DNA of 43,876 nucleotides from Dehalococcoidia bacterium (lineage in GTDB: Bacteria; Chloroflexota; Dehalococcoidia; Tepidiformales; Tepidiformaceae), in NCBI GenBank assembly GCA_003104995.1, contig PQAO01000014.1:1-43876 (forward strand), in the 5' to 3' direction. Positions 29,292 to 38,217 of this stretch are shown in pieces (positions within the stretch are counted from its first letter, which is position 1; every line of letters starts with the position of its first letter). Below the pieces are notes generated by a model. The model made no database searches. It was not told the origin of the DNA and was given only the letters and a program-made list of their open reading frames with translations. The translations under genes and the position numbers were made by a program.

Positions 29292-32200
29292 TCAGGCGGC
29301 GCCGGCCATCTTCGGGCTGGTGAGCTTCACGGTGCCGCGGTTGCCGAGGACCGAGCGGAGGCTGCGGGCAAGGTCCTCGGTGGCCGCGGCGCGTGGGAAA
29401 TCAAACTCCATCTCGTCGCCGGCGGTATCGCGGACGACGAGGCGGACTTCGTCGCGGCCGGGGCTGTCCTTGAGCATGGAGACGACCATCTTCAGGAGGG
29501 TCTCGTCGGCGAGGACATCCTCGGTCTCGAAGAGGGTGATGGTGAGGCGGGCGGTGTCAGGGCTGACGGGGGAGGTGACCCCGGGGCGTGCGGCCTCGGT
29601 GGTCGCGCCGGACTGGGGGTAGCCGCTGGCGCGCGCGCCATTGCCGTTCGCGGTGTGCCCGTTGGCGTAGCCGTTGCCACCGCCGTGGCGCCCGTTTGGG
29701 GGCGGCGAGCCATCAGCGCGGGGCTCTTCCTGGGGGCGCGGGGGCCGGCGTTTTGGGGTTTCGACCTGCCACTGCTCCGCGACGAAGCCGACGACGGCGC
29801 CCTCGGCGGAATCGTAAGGCGCGGCCTTTCGGACGTTGAGGTTGATCCGATCACCGCGGTCGCGGATTTCGACTGAGCAGACGAGGACGCGGCCCTCCGC
29901 CCAGATGTCCTCGCCCGTCAGTTCGATGGTGTCGCTCCAGACGGTCAATTCCACGGAGCCGGAGAGGTCTTCGAGGTCGGCGACGTAGAACTTGCGGCCA
30001 TCGCGGGTGACGCGTGCCTGGACGCGGTTGATGAGGCCGGCGACGGTGACGGTCTGGCCAGCGAGCTCGGCGGTGAGGTCGGCGAGCGTATGGCTGGCGT
30101 AGCGCCCGGCATCCTGGGCAACGGCCTTGAAGGGGTGCTCGGAGACGTAGACGCCGAGGAGTTCCTTTTCCCAGGCGAGCATGTCTTCCTTCCGGGCGGG
30201 CGATGGTTCGAGCTCGAGGGCGGGCAGCGGCGTTTCGACCTGGCTCCCAAACAGGTCGAACATCGTCGACTGGCCGCTTTCGCGGAGTTCGCGCTCCTTC
30301 TTCGCGAGGGTGACCAGGCGCTCGGCATTCATCACCAGGGTGCCGCGATCGCCGAGGAGGTCGAAGGCGCCGGCCTTGGCCAGGTGTTCGATGGCGCGGG
30401 AGTTGGCCGCGGAGAGGTCGGCGCGCTTGCAGAAATCCTCGAGGTCGCGGTAAATTCCGCCCTTTTCGCGCTCGGCGATGATCCCTTCGCAGGCGGCGTT
30501 GCCGACGTTCTTGACGACGCCCAGGCCGAAGCGGATGGCGAGGGAGCCATCCTGGCGGCGTTCGACGGTGAAGTTGTCGAAGCTCTTGTTGATGTCCGGC
30601 GGGAGGACTTCGATTCCGAGTTTCGAGCACTCGGCGACGGCGGCGGCGATTCGGGCGTGCGTATCGGGGGAGTTCTTCGTGAGCTGGAGGAGGGCCGTCA
30701 TGTACTGGACGGCGTAGTTCGCCTTCAGCCAGGCGGTCTGGTAGGCGATGTGGCCGTAGCACCAGCTATGGGCCTTGTTGAACGCGTAACCGGCGAAGGG
30801 CTCGATGAGGTCGAAGACGGCGGTGGCGTCCTCTTCGGAGTAGCCATTGGCGGCCGCGCCGGCGACGAAGCGGCCGCGTTCTTCGGCCATGACTTCGGCC
30901 TTCTTTTTGCCCATGGCCTTGCGCATGATGTCGGCCTGCCCGAGGGAGTAGCCTGCGAACTCGCGGGCAATGAGCAGGACCTGGTCCTGGTAGACGATCA
31001 CGCCGTAGGTCTCGTCGAGGATATCGGCCAGGCGTGGATGCGGGTAGGTGATCGCGATCTTGCCGTGCTTGCCATCGATGTAGCGGGGGATGTGCTGCAT
31101 GGGGCCGGGACGGTAGAGGGCTACGAGCGCGCAGAGGTCGGAGATGTTGGTGGGCTGGAGGTCCTGGACATAGCGGCGCATGCCGGCCGATTCCAGCTGG
31201 AACACGCCGAAGGTCTCGCCCTTGCCGAGCATCTCCATGGTCCTGGGGTCTCCATCGGGGAGGTGGACGATGTCGAGTTCCTCGCCGGTGTTCTCCTTCA
31301 CCAGGTCGACCGCGCGCTGGAGGATGGTGAGGTTGGAGAGGCCGAGGAAGTCCATCTTCAGGAGGCCGATTTTGGCCACCTGTTCCATCGCGAACTGGGT
31401 CGTAGGGATGCTGTCCTCGTCGCCCTTGCTGGGGCGCTGGAGGGGCACGTGGTCGATGAGGGGGTCTCGGGAGATGACGACGCCGGCGGCATGGGTGCTG
31501 GCGTGGCGGGAGACGCCTTCGAGCTGTTTCGCGGTTTCGAGGAGGCGGCGGACCTTGGCGTCGGTCTCGTAGGCCTCCTTCATCTCCTGGGACTGTTCGA
31601 TGGCCTCGGGGAGGGTGATGTGGAGGACTTCGGGGACAAGGCGGGCGACCCGGTCGGTTTCCGCGTAGGAGATGCCGAGGGCACGGCCGACATCGCGGAT
31701 GGCAGCCTTCGCGCCAAGCGTACCGAAGGTGATGATCTGGGCGACGCGGTCCTTGCCGTAGCGGTCGTAGGCGAAGCGGATCATTTCGTCGCGGCGGTCG
31801 TCGGCGAAGTCGAAGTCGACATCGGGCATTTCGCGGCGTTCGAGGTTGAGGAAGCGTTCGAACACGAGCCGGTTTGCCACGGGGTCGATATCGGTCACGC
31901 GAAGGACGTAGAGGACGAGAGAGGCGGCGGCCGACCCACGGACGCCCATCTTGATGCCCGCCTTGCGGGCGTAATCGGCGATCTCTTTGACGACGAACAT
32001 GTAGTCGGTGAAGCCGGTCTGGCGAAGGACGTCGAGCTCGTAGTTCAACCGCTGTTCGAGCTCCGGCGTCACGTCGCCGAAGCGCTCGCGGAGGCCGCGG
32101 AAGCAGAGTTCAGCCAGGTAGTCCTCGCTGGTGCGGCCTGGAGGTACGGGCGGCTCGGGGAGGAGCTGGCGGTCGAACGTGAGGTCGAGGTTGCAATCGT

Positions 32201-32996
32201 TGGCGACGAGCATGGTGTTCGAAAGGAACTCGGGGTTATCGGGGAAGAGCGCGAGCATCTCCTGCTCGCTCTTCACGTGGTAGCCCTGGCCGTCGAACTT
32301 GTAGCGGCCCTCCTGGTCCACGGTGGCGTTGGTGCCGATGCAGAGGAGGACGTCGTGGGCTTCCGCCTCTTCGGCGAGGGTGTAGTGGCTGTCGTTGGTG
32401 GCGACGACGGGGATGCCGAGTTCGCGGCCGATATCGGCGATGACGGGGTTGAGCCGGCTGAACTTGGCGTCGCCGTGGTCCTGGACTTCGAGGTAGTAGT
32501 GGCCGTCGAAGACCTCACGGTAGTAGCGGGCGGTGGCGATGGCGCCGTCGCGGTCGCCTTCCTGGACACGGCGATGGAACTCGGCGGAAGGGCAGCCGCT
32601 GAGGACGGTGATGCCGGCGGAGTGCTGTTCGATCAGCTCGCGGTCGATGCGGGGCTTGTAGTAGTAGCCCTCGAGGTTGGCCTTGGTGACGAGGGCGATG
32701 AGGTTCTTGTAGCCGGTCATGTCGCGGGCGAGCATGACGAGGTGGTAGGGGGAGCTATCGCCGCGCTCGCGGGAGTGGCGGGAGCCGGGCGCGACGTAGG
32801 CCTCGACGCCGATGATGGGCTTGATGCCGCGGGCGGTGGCCTCGCGGTAGAAATCGATCGCACCGTAGAGGGCGCCGTGGTCGGTCATGGCGATGGCTTC
32901 CTGGCCAAGCGCCTGCACCCGGTCCATCAGGGGAGCCATCTTGCTCATGCCGTCGAGGAGCGAGAACTCGGTGTGAGTGTGTAGATGGGTGAACAT
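29292..32996 (-). CDS. dnaE: DNA polymerase III alpha subunit with an extra C-terminal domain
   Basis: 1234 residues. Domains: PHP (HLHTHTEFSLLDG at the N-terminus, metal ligands intact), PolIII palm with catalytic Asp392/Asp394 (PDVDFDFADDRR) and the third Asp in LLKMDFLGL, the fingers (RPGPMQHIPRYI, GYAFNKAHS), helix-hairpin-helix and an OB fold near 985-1050. A Gly/Asn/Pro-rich linker (~1085-1145) follows, then an ~85-residue domain with two beta-alpha units (LTITLFETEDVL...DEVRLVVRD...MEFDFP). Similar tails occur in Chloroflexota DnaE. The replicative polymerase is essential. ATG 32996 is where the family begins; the frame continues upstream without support. TAGACT at 33010-33015 gives a leader of only a few bases. 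Confidence 0.95.
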   Translation of the reverse strand: MFTHLHTHTEFSLLDGMSKMAPLMDRVQALGQEAIAMTDHGALYGAIDFYREATARGIKPIIGVEAYVAPGSRHSRERGDSSPYHLVMLARDMTGYKNLIALVTKANLEGYYYKPRIDRELIEQHSAGITVLSGCPSAEFHRRVQEGDRDGAIATARYYREVFDGHYYLEVQDHGDAKFSRLNPVIADIGRELGIPVVATNDSHYTLAEEAEAHDVLLCIGTNATVDQEGRYKFDGQGYHVKSEQEMLALFPDNPEFLSNTMLVANDCNLDLTFDRQLLPEPPVPPGRTSEDYLAELCFRGLRERFGDVTPELEQRLNYELDVLRQTGFTDYMFVVKEIADYARKAGIKMGVRGSAAASLVLYVLRVTDIDPVANRLVFERFLNLERREMPDVDFDFADDRRDEMIRFAYDRYGKDRVAQIITFGTLGAKAAIRDVGRALGISYAETDRVARLVPEVLHITLPEAIEQSQEMKEAYETDAKVRRLLETAKQLEGVSRHASTHAAGVVISRDPLIDHVPLQRPSKGDEDSIPTTQFAMEQVAKIGLLKMDFLGLSNLTILQRAVDLVKENTGEELDIVHLPDGDPRTMEMLGKGETFGVFQLESAGMRRYVQDLQPTNISDLCALVALYRPGPMQHIPRYIDGKHGKIAITYPHPRLADILDETYGVIVYQDQVLLIAREFAGYSLGQADIMRKAMGKKKAEVMAEERGRFVAGAAANGYSEEDATAVFDLIEPFAGYAFNKAHSWCYGHIAYQTAWLKANYAVQYMTALLQLTKNSPDTHARIAAAVAECSKLGIEVLPPDINKSFDNFTVERRQDGSLAIRFGLGVVKNVGNAACEGIIAEREKGGIYRDLEDFCKRADLSAANSRAIEHLAKAGAFDLLGDRGTLVMNAERLVTLAKKERELRESGQSTMFDLFGSQVETPLPALELEPSPARKEDMLAWEKELLGVYVSEHPFKAVAQDAGRYASHTLADLTAELAGQTVTVAGLINRVQARVTRDGRKFYVADLEDLSGSVELTVWSDTIELTGEDIWAEGRVLVCSVEIRDRGDRINLNVRKAAPYDSAEGAVVGFVAEQWQVETPKRRPPRPQEEPRADGSPPPNGRHGGGNGYANGHTANGNGARASGYPQSGATTEAARPGVTSPVSPDTARLTITLFETEDVLADETLLKMVVSMLKDSPGRDEVRLVVRDTAGDEMEFDFPRAAATEDLARSLRSVLGNRGTVKLTSPKMAGAA

Positions 32997-33009
32997 ATCC
33001 GGGACGCCC

Positions 33010-33015
33010 AGTCTA
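33010..33015 (-). promoter_or_regulatory. dnaE -10 box (TAGACT)
   Basis: TAGACT on the minus strand, 13 bases before the ATG. It predicts a very short 5' leader of about six bases. Confidence 0.45.
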
Positions 33016-33097
33016 CACCCGGGCCAACCACCCGGCCCAGCCCCATGCGCTGTGGTACCCTGCCTGCGCGCCGGAATCCGAACAAGGAGCTCAGGCC

Positions 33098-34162
33098 ATG
33101 GCTGCACGACGGAGAAGCCGCCCCATCACCAGGGCAATGCCCGTGACGCTGGCCTGCTGTCTCGCGATCAGCGTGCTGCTCTCCCCGGCCGCCAATGCCC
33201 AGGAGCCGACTCCCAGCCCATCCGCCACAGCCCCGGTGACACCATGGCCCGCACCGGCGGAGTTGCGATTGGAGCAGTCGGTAAACGTCACAAACCCGGA
33301 CGGGTCGTTTCTGCCACCAGAGCAGCGTGAGGCGGTCTCCTCTCTCACATGGTCTGCGGTGCCGGGCTTCGCTGGCACCTATGTGCTGGAGCGGGCGCGG
33401 GCTCCCTACGGGTCAACCGAACCGAGGCAATGGGAGGCGTTCGCCAACGTGACGGGCACGTGGTTCGCCGAAGAGCCGTACCCGTTCCTCGATCTCCTCG
33501 CCTACCAGCGATGCTACCGCGTGGCTACGGTGGTCGACGTCCAGCCCGGCGCCTATTCCAATGAGGTCTGCACGGTGGTCCCGCCGAGCTCGGGGCCTGA
33601 ACCGGCTGGCGAACCACCGTTCAATTGGGATGTCGTGAAGGAGGTTGTTGTCCCGCTCATCGGCGATGACGGCCGCACCCACTATGTGACGCTCTCAGAA
33701 GACACCGCGGGCATTGTCCGCATACGGTTGAGCCTTCTTGACTTCAGTCCGCTGACCTACAACGTCGTCATCTTCCGGCGGGGCGACTGCTCGGCGACCG
33801 CCAGTTACGGTCCCGGCGACGTCATCCGCCCCAATTTCTCATTCACGCTGGATTCCCGAGCGTCGCTCGTCCTGCAGTTCTTCAACACCGATAGCATCAC
33901 CCTCTTGCCGGGGCCGAAGAGCATCTACGACGCCGATGGCACATCGCTCGCCGTCTACCGGCCGGGTTCCGGCGGCAGCGGCCTCCTCGCGGCCTGCGCC
34001 GAACTCTCCACGCCGCCGCGTCCACCCGATACCGGCACCGGCGCCCCAAGTGCGGGCGAGGCTTGGATCGACTACCGGGGCACAGGTGTCATCGCGGCCG
34101 GGTTCGGCCTGGTTGCTGCTTCGGGTCTGTTGGCCTTGCGACGGCGGGCCGCCCGCGCCTGA
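33098..34162 (+). CDS. Secreted protein with a PPDTG-type C-terminal anchor
   Basis: 354 residues. Signal peptide (about 1-34, ending ANAQE). A Pro/Thr-rich spacer follows, then a fibronectin/Ig-like region (SSLTWSAVPGFAGTYVLERA...CYRVATVV) and a second beta-rich region with paired cysteines. The C-terminus has PPDTG, a spacer, a hydrophobic helix (VIAAGFGLVAASGLLAL) and RRRAARA, the order found in sortase sorting signals though not a classical LPxTG. It is probably displayed on the cell surface. AAGGAG precedes the ATG. Divergent from dnaE. Function unknown. Confidence 0.75.
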   Translation: MAARRRSRPITRAMPVTLACCLAISVLLSPAANAQEPTPSPSATAPVTPWPAPAELRLEQSVNVTNPDGSFLPPEQREAVSSLTWSAVPGFAGTYVLERARAPYGSTEPRQWEAFANVTGTWFAEEPYPFLDLLAYQRCYRVATVVDVQPGAYSNEVCTVVPPSSGPEPAGEPPFNWDVVKEVVVPLIGDDGRTHYVTLSEDTAGIVRIRLSLLDFSPLTYNVVIFRRGDCSATASYGPGDVIRPNFSFTLDSRASLVLQFFNTDSITLLPGPKSIYDADGTSLAVYRPGSGGSGLLAACAELSTPPRPPDTGTGAPSAGEAWIDYRGTGVIAAGFGLVAASGLLALRRRAARA

Positions 34163-34268
34163 GGGCGTACGTGCGCCCGGTGAGTCCGGATCTGGCTTGC
34201 GTTGAGAGGGCTCTCGCTTCCCGGTGAGCGCCTTCTGCTTCGTCACGGGAGGCCCTGGCCCCACCCCC

Positions 34269-34299
34269 TTGACCTTGCAGTGGCTGCAAGGTTTAGGGT
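34269..34299 (+). promoter_or_regulatory. MerR-type promoter with 19-bp spacer
   Basis: The -35 TTGACC (34269-34274) and -10 TAGGGT (34294-34299) are 19 bp apart. The spacer is filled by a perfect dyad ACCTTGCA-GTGGC-TGCAAGGT (34272-34292). This is the hallmark of promoters twisted open by MerR-family activators (CueR, ZntR, SoxR types). The downstream GTG at 34306 coincides with the predicted +1. The cognate regulator is not in this window. Confidence 0.85.
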
Positions 34300-34305
34300 T
34301 GGCGC

Positions 34306-34524
34306 GTGAACGTTATGCGGGAGTCGTGCGCCGCCATCGAGGGGGCTCACAGCACCCTCCACTGGCACCTGCCCGACCCGGCCGGGCCCGGGGTGCCCGC
34401 GGAATCCCGGCTGAGCGCGTACCGGCGTATCCGCGACGAACTCTCGGTCCGCCTTGTCCCCTTTATCGAACTCGTACTAAGGACCGCCGGGCAGGAAACC
34501 ACATTCGTACTCCAGGAGGTCTGA
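34306..34524 (+). CDS. Small protein resembling the C-terminal tail of ArsC-type arsenate reductase
   Basis: 72 residues. The core LHWHLPDPAG...ESRLSAYRRIRDELSVRL matches the C-terminal portion of thioredoxin-coupled arsenate reductases (low-molecular-weight phosphatase fold), where HW-FPDPA...FRRVRDEI is conserved. The N-terminal phosphatase loop with the catalytic cysteine is missing, and the promoter occupies the space where it would be. It is either a decayed arsC piece brought under a MerR-type promoter or a small protein of independent use. It begins at the predicted transcription start (leaderless GTG), and its end carries the AGGAGG of the next gene, so the two form an operon. Confidence 0.5.
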   Translation: MNVMRESCAAIEGAHSTLHWHLPDPAGPGVPAESRLSAYRRIRDELSVRLVPFIELVLRTAGQETTFVLQEV

Positions 34525-34525
34525 A

Positions 34526-34909
34526 ATGGATGAAAGCGTCCACGTCCGGTACATGGTGAGCGACGTAGCGAAGGCCCTCGCTTTCTATACGGGCCATCTC
34601 GGCTTCACGGTCGAAACCGACTATGCGCCGGCGTTCGGTTCGGTGCGGCGCGGGAACCTGCGGTTGCTGCTCGCTGGCCCGCAAAGCTCGGCCGGAAGGC
34701 CGATGCCCGATGGGGCAGTCCCGGGTCCCGGCGGCTGGAACCGGATCCATTTCATCGTCCCCGACCTGGCGGAAGAAGTTGCGCGGCTGAAGGCGGAAGG
34801 GTGTGAGTTCCGCAACGAGATCCTCACCGGACCGGGCGGCTCGCAAATCCTCCTGCTCGACCCCTCAGGCAACGTGATCGAGTTGTTCCAACCTGCCGGC
34901 CAGGGGTAG
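34526..34909 (+). CDS. VOC (glyoxalase/bleomycin-resistance) family protein
   Basis: 127 residues, one vicinal-oxygen-chelate module pair: VHVRYMVSDVAKALAFYTGHLGF opening, WNRIHFIVPDLAEEVARLK middle and the C-terminal DPSGNVIELFQP with the metal Glu. The family covers glyoxalases, dioxygenases and drug-binding proteins; no specific role can be assigned. AGGAGG overlapping the end of the preceding small gene, and a one-base gap, put it in the MerR-type-promoter operon. Confidence 0.85.
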   Translation: MDESVHVRYMVSDVAKALAFYTGHLGFTVETDYAPAFGSVRRGNLRLLLAGPQSSAGRPMPDGAVPGPGGWNRIHFIVPDLAEEVARLKAEGCEFRNEILTGPGGSQILLLDPSGNVIELFQPAGQG

Positions 34910-34978
34910 ACGGGCTGCTTGGGGCGCCCGCGGGAGTGCGGCTGGTTTTGCTACAGTCTGCAACCGGAGGAGGAGCGT

Positions 34979-35422
<444 letters not shown>

Positions 35423-35426
35423 ACGG

Positions 35427-35867
35427 GTGAGCGGAGCAGATTCGCCCGGAGAGGGCGGGGCTCGTCAACCTGTCCTTCTCTCAGGAGGCAACCCGCAGAT
35501 CGCGAAGGGCGATGGCGACGCGCCGGTCCAGGCCTACATCGCGGCTATGCCCGGCTGGAAACGGGAGTTCGGAGAACGCCTCGACGCGCTCATCACCCGT
35601 GAGGTGCCCCACGTTCGCAAGGCGGTGAGATGGAACTCGCCGTTCTACGGGATCGAGGGCCAGGGCTGGTTCCTATCGTTCCACGTCTTCACGCGCTACG
35701 TGAAGGTGACCTTCTTCCGGGGTGCAAGGCTGCAACCACTCCCGCCCGGAAAGGGAAAGGACGAGGACGCGCGCTGGATCGACATCCACGAGGACAGATT
35801 CGAGGAAGCCGAGATGGCGGCGTGGGTCCGGCAGGCGGCCGTGCTGCCCGGCTGGGCGGGGTTTTAG
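35427..35867 (+). CDS. DUF1801 family protein, second copy
   Basis: 146 residues. DUF1801 landmarks: QAYIAAMPGWKREFGERLDALI, VRKAVRWNSPFYGIEGQGWF and YVKVTFFRGA. It is distinct from the preceding DUF1801 protein in sequence, so this is an old pair rather than a fresh duplication. GTG start 4 bases after the upstream stop, consistent with coupled translation. The N-terminal 30 residues are Gly-rich and not part of the domain. Confidence 0.8.
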   Translation: MSGADSPGEGGARQPVLLSGGNPQIAKGDGDAPVQAYIAAMPGWKREFGERLDALITREVPHVRKAVRWNSPFYGIEGQGWFLSFHVFTRYVKVTFFRGARLQPLPPGKGKDEDARWIDIHEDRFEEAEMAAWVRQAAVLPGWAGF

Positions 35868-35964
35868 GGGAGGCGGTCCCCGTCGCAGGGACATGGATAC
35901 CGGGTGTGCCGGCGATGGGGCCAGCTGGAGCGAGTCGTGTTGGCTCACATTCCGCGCCGCCGGC

Positions 35965-36210
35965 TCACCGCTCGACGCGCACCCGGAGGCCGTCGTCGCG
36001 GGATGGGGGCGCCGCGGCTGAATCGTCGCCAGGGATGGGGATGAGGGCCCCCGCCGCGCTGTGGCAGGTGAGGAGCGAGAGGCTGGCGCGGTCGAAACGC
36101 AGGGAGTCGTTGCCGCCGTTGGGCAGGGGGAGCAGGAAGAGCGCCCCGAGCAGCGGGATCAGGGTCAGCGGGCCAAGGACGTGACCCCATCGCATCGGCG
36201 AGCCCCTCAA
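35965..36210 (-). CDS. Small membrane-anchored hypothetical protein
   Basis: 81 residues with one hydrophobic helix (about 11-28) followed by a polar, Pro/Asp-rich tail. Not recognised. Its TTG start overlaps the stop of the upstream MFS gene as TTGA, the same coupling seen at 4599. An ATG at 36195 is an alternative. The coupling and hydrophobic segment support it, but it could be spurious. Confidence 0.45.
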   Translation of the reverse strand: MRGSPMRWGHVLGPLTLIPLLGALFLLPLPNGGNDSLRFDRASLSLLTCHSAAGALIPIPGDDSAAAPPSRDDGLRVRVER

Positions 36211-37460
36211 TCCCCGCCTGCGGGGGCGCTGAGGGCGACGGCCCTGGCTCTATCGCGCTGGACCCGCGGCATCGGTGGGAGCCCGTGTTCGGAGGCGAAG
36301 GCCACGATGAAGATGCCCATGTGTACCAGGGGGACGATGAGGAAGGCCGTCCGCAGCGAGCCCGTCAGTTGTTGGAGCGCGCCCGTAAGGAGCGGACCGA
36401 TGATGAGGCCGAGGGTGAACAGGGTGAAGAGGAACGACGAGACGACGGCGACTTCGCGCGGCTTGATTTCGGGGAGTTCGTAGGGCAGCGTCAGGATGGT
36501 GGGGTAGACCTGCATGCAGGCCCAGCCCAGGGCGACCGCCCCAAAGGGGACGAGCCAGGGCACCGGCGCCAGGGCCATCGTGAGCATGCCGGCGCTGCAG
36601 AGGACGCCGGTGAGGTACATCTGCTGGCGGCGGACGGTGACGCGGTTTCTGACCCAGCCGGAGTGCATCGCTCCCATGACGTTGCCGAGGGGGATGCCGG
36701 CGGTAATCAGCCCGGCCATCCCGAGCGAGAGCCCGCGCTCGTCGTGCAGGTAGGTCGGCAAAAAGGTCATGAACGCGGAAACGCCGACGAGGCAGAACGC
36801 GGTACCGACGCCCCAGTACCAGATGATCCGGTGGCGCAGGATGGCGGACATGGGGGTCCGCTCCTTTTCGGTTGAGGGCCTGGCGGGCGTGCTTTCGGCC
36901 TCGCGGTCGCGGCTGACGAGCAGCCAGACAAGGGCGGTGGCGCCGAGCAGGGTGGCCAGGGCGAAGTAGGTGTTGCGCCAACCGTCGAGCCAGATGAGCA
37001 CCCAGGGGAGCACGGCGAAGGCGGCGATCTGTACCGAACTCGTGATCACCTGGGTAACCGACTGGACGCGGGGCACTTCCGTGGCGACGAACCACTGGTG
37101 GATGAGCATGGCCATGCTCGCCTGGCGGCCGACCAGCCCGACCATGAAGATGAAGCGGAAGAGGAGCGTGAGTTCGTAGTTCGGGGCCCAGGCCATGAGC
37201 AGACCAAACACGGCCATGTGCACCGCGCCCACGAAAATCATCAGGCGTGGGTTGAAGCGGCTGATGAGCGCCGCGAGGGGCACGCTCAGGAGAATGGTGG
37301 CAAGGGGGCTGATCGCCCCGAGCACTCCCGCCTGGGCCGGGTTCAGGGAGAACTCCGCCTTGATGTCGGGCAACATGATGCCGACCGAGAGGCTCACCAG
37401 CATGGCCGCCGAGTTGACGGCCGAAACGAGGCCGATGATCACTGCCCATCGATACGACAC
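36207..37460 (-). CDS. MFS transporter (CynX/NarK-like)
   Basis: 417 residues, 12 transmembrane helices with a central cytosolic loop at about 190-205. The N-terminal helix pair and PLAALISRFNPRLMIFVGA correspond to MFS motif A; the overall style is that of nitrate/nitrite or cyanate-type permeases and organic anion transporters. Substrate unknown. GTG start with GGAGAACCCT upstream. A 16-base palindrome 62 bases before the start is a likely operator. It probably heads a two-gene operon with the small membrane protein. Confidence 0.82.
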   Translation of the reverse strand: MSYRWAVIIGLVSAVNSAAMLVSLSVGIMLPDIKAEFSLNPAQAGVLGAISPLATILLSVPLAALISRFNPRLMIFVGAVHMAVFGLLMAWAPNYELTLLFRFIFMVGLVGRQASMAMLIHQWFVATEVPRVQSVTQVITSSVQIAAFAVLPWVLIWLDGWRNTYFALATLLGATALVWLLVSRDREAESTPARPSTEKERTPMSAILRHRIIWYWGVGTAFCLVGVSAFMTFLPTYLHDERGLSLGMAGLITAGIPLGNVMGAMHSGWVRNRVTVRRQQMYLTGVLCSAGMLTMALAPVPWLVPFGAVALGWACMQVYPTILTLPYELPEIKPREVAVVSSFLFTLFTLGLIIGPLLTGALQQLTGSLRTAFLIVPLVHMGIFIVAFASEHGLPPMPRVQRDRARAVALSAPAGGD

Positions 37461-37521
37461 AGGGTTCTCCGGCGCTCTCCGAGCGTTCGGAGCAATTCAG
37501 CCTTTCGGCCCGCGCCCCGTA

Positions 37522-37537
37522 CATGACGCGCGTCATG
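37522..37537. promoter_or_regulatory. 16-bp perfect palindrome CATGACGCGCGTCATG
   Basis: It lies in the 85-base gap between the 3' end of the response regulator and the MFS start. The size and symmetry fit a dimeric repressor site (GntR, MarR or LacI type) controlling the MFS gene. Confidence 0.6.
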
Positions 37538-37543
37538 CCCTTG

Positions 37544-37567
37544 GGCTAACCGCCGGGGCGGTTAGCC
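37544..37567 (-). terminator. Hairpin spanning the response-regulator stop codon
   Basis: GGCTAACCGCC and GGCGGTTAGCC are perfect complements with a 2-base centre. The last codons and the TAG of the regulator gene lie within it. There is no T run, so it may slow or terminate transcription or protect the 3' end. Confidence 0.5.
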
Positions 37568-38217
37568 GGCTGGACCAGCCCGCATTCGTAGGCGAAGACC
37601 ACCGCCTGCACGCGGTCACGCAGATCGAGCTTGCCAAGGATGTGCGCGACGTGCGTCTTCACGGTTGTCTCGCTGACGACGAACGCCTCGGCGATTTCCC
37701 CGTTCGAAAGGCCGTGCGCCATCAGCTCCAGGACCTCGCGCTCGCGGGCCGTGAGCTCCTTGATGCCCGGCGGCAGGGCACGGGCCGGCTGGCGGCGCAC
37801 GTACGTCTCGATCAGTCTCCGCGTCACGGAAGGCGCCAGGAGCGACTCACCGGAGGCAACCGCCCGGATGCCCGCGACCAGCCGTTCGGGCGGGACATCC
37901 TTGAGCAGGAAACCGCTCGCACCCGCGCGCAACGCCTCGTATACGTACTCATCCACATCAAAGGTGGTCAACATCACCACCTTCGCGCTACTCCCGTCAT
38001 CGAGGATCTGGCGGGCGGCGGCGATGCCGTCCATGTTCGGCATGCGCACGTCCATGAGCACCACATCTGGCTCGTGGAGCTGCACCGCAGCCAACGCCTC
38101 GACGCCGTCGGCCGCCTCGGCGACAACCTCCACATCCGGCTCCGCCTCCAGGATCATGCGGAACCCGGCGCGCACCAGCGCCTGGTCGTCGACGACCAGG
38201 ACACGAATGGGACTCAT
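37546..38217 (-). CDS. NarL/LuxR-type response regulator
   Basis: 223 residues. Receiver domain with acidic pocket Asp10-Asp11, phosphoacceptor Asp56 (PDVVLMDVRMPNMDG) and the conserved Thr and Lys (MLTTFD, LLKDVPP). The C-terminal LuxR helix-turn-helix is LTAREREVLELMAHGLSNGEIAEAF and onward. The ATGA overlap with the sensor kinase gene shows coupling. The pair diverges from an MMPL transporter gene, so that transporter is the most probable target. ATG 38217 is the true start; the frame upstream is inside the kinase gene. Confidence 0.92.
   Translation of the reverse strand: MSPIRVLVVDDQALVRAGFRMILEAEPDVEVVAEAADGVEALAAVQLHEPDVVLMDVRMPNMDGIAAARQILDDGSSAKVVMLTTFDVDEYVYEALRAGASGFLLKDVPPERLVAGIRAVASGESLLAPSVTRRLIETYVRRQPARALPPGIKELTAREREVLELMAHGLSNGEIAEAFVVSETTVKTHVAHILGKLDLRDRVQAVVFAYECGLVQPANRPGG

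Noticed and set aside
30090..32984. A 964-residue open frame antisense to dnaE
   Set aside because: Composition is a Glu/Val/Gly/Ala-rich mirror of the high-GC dnaE codons, with no domain. It is an antisense shadow, like the 600-residue frame at 27240-29042 and the 423-residue frame at 24077-25348.
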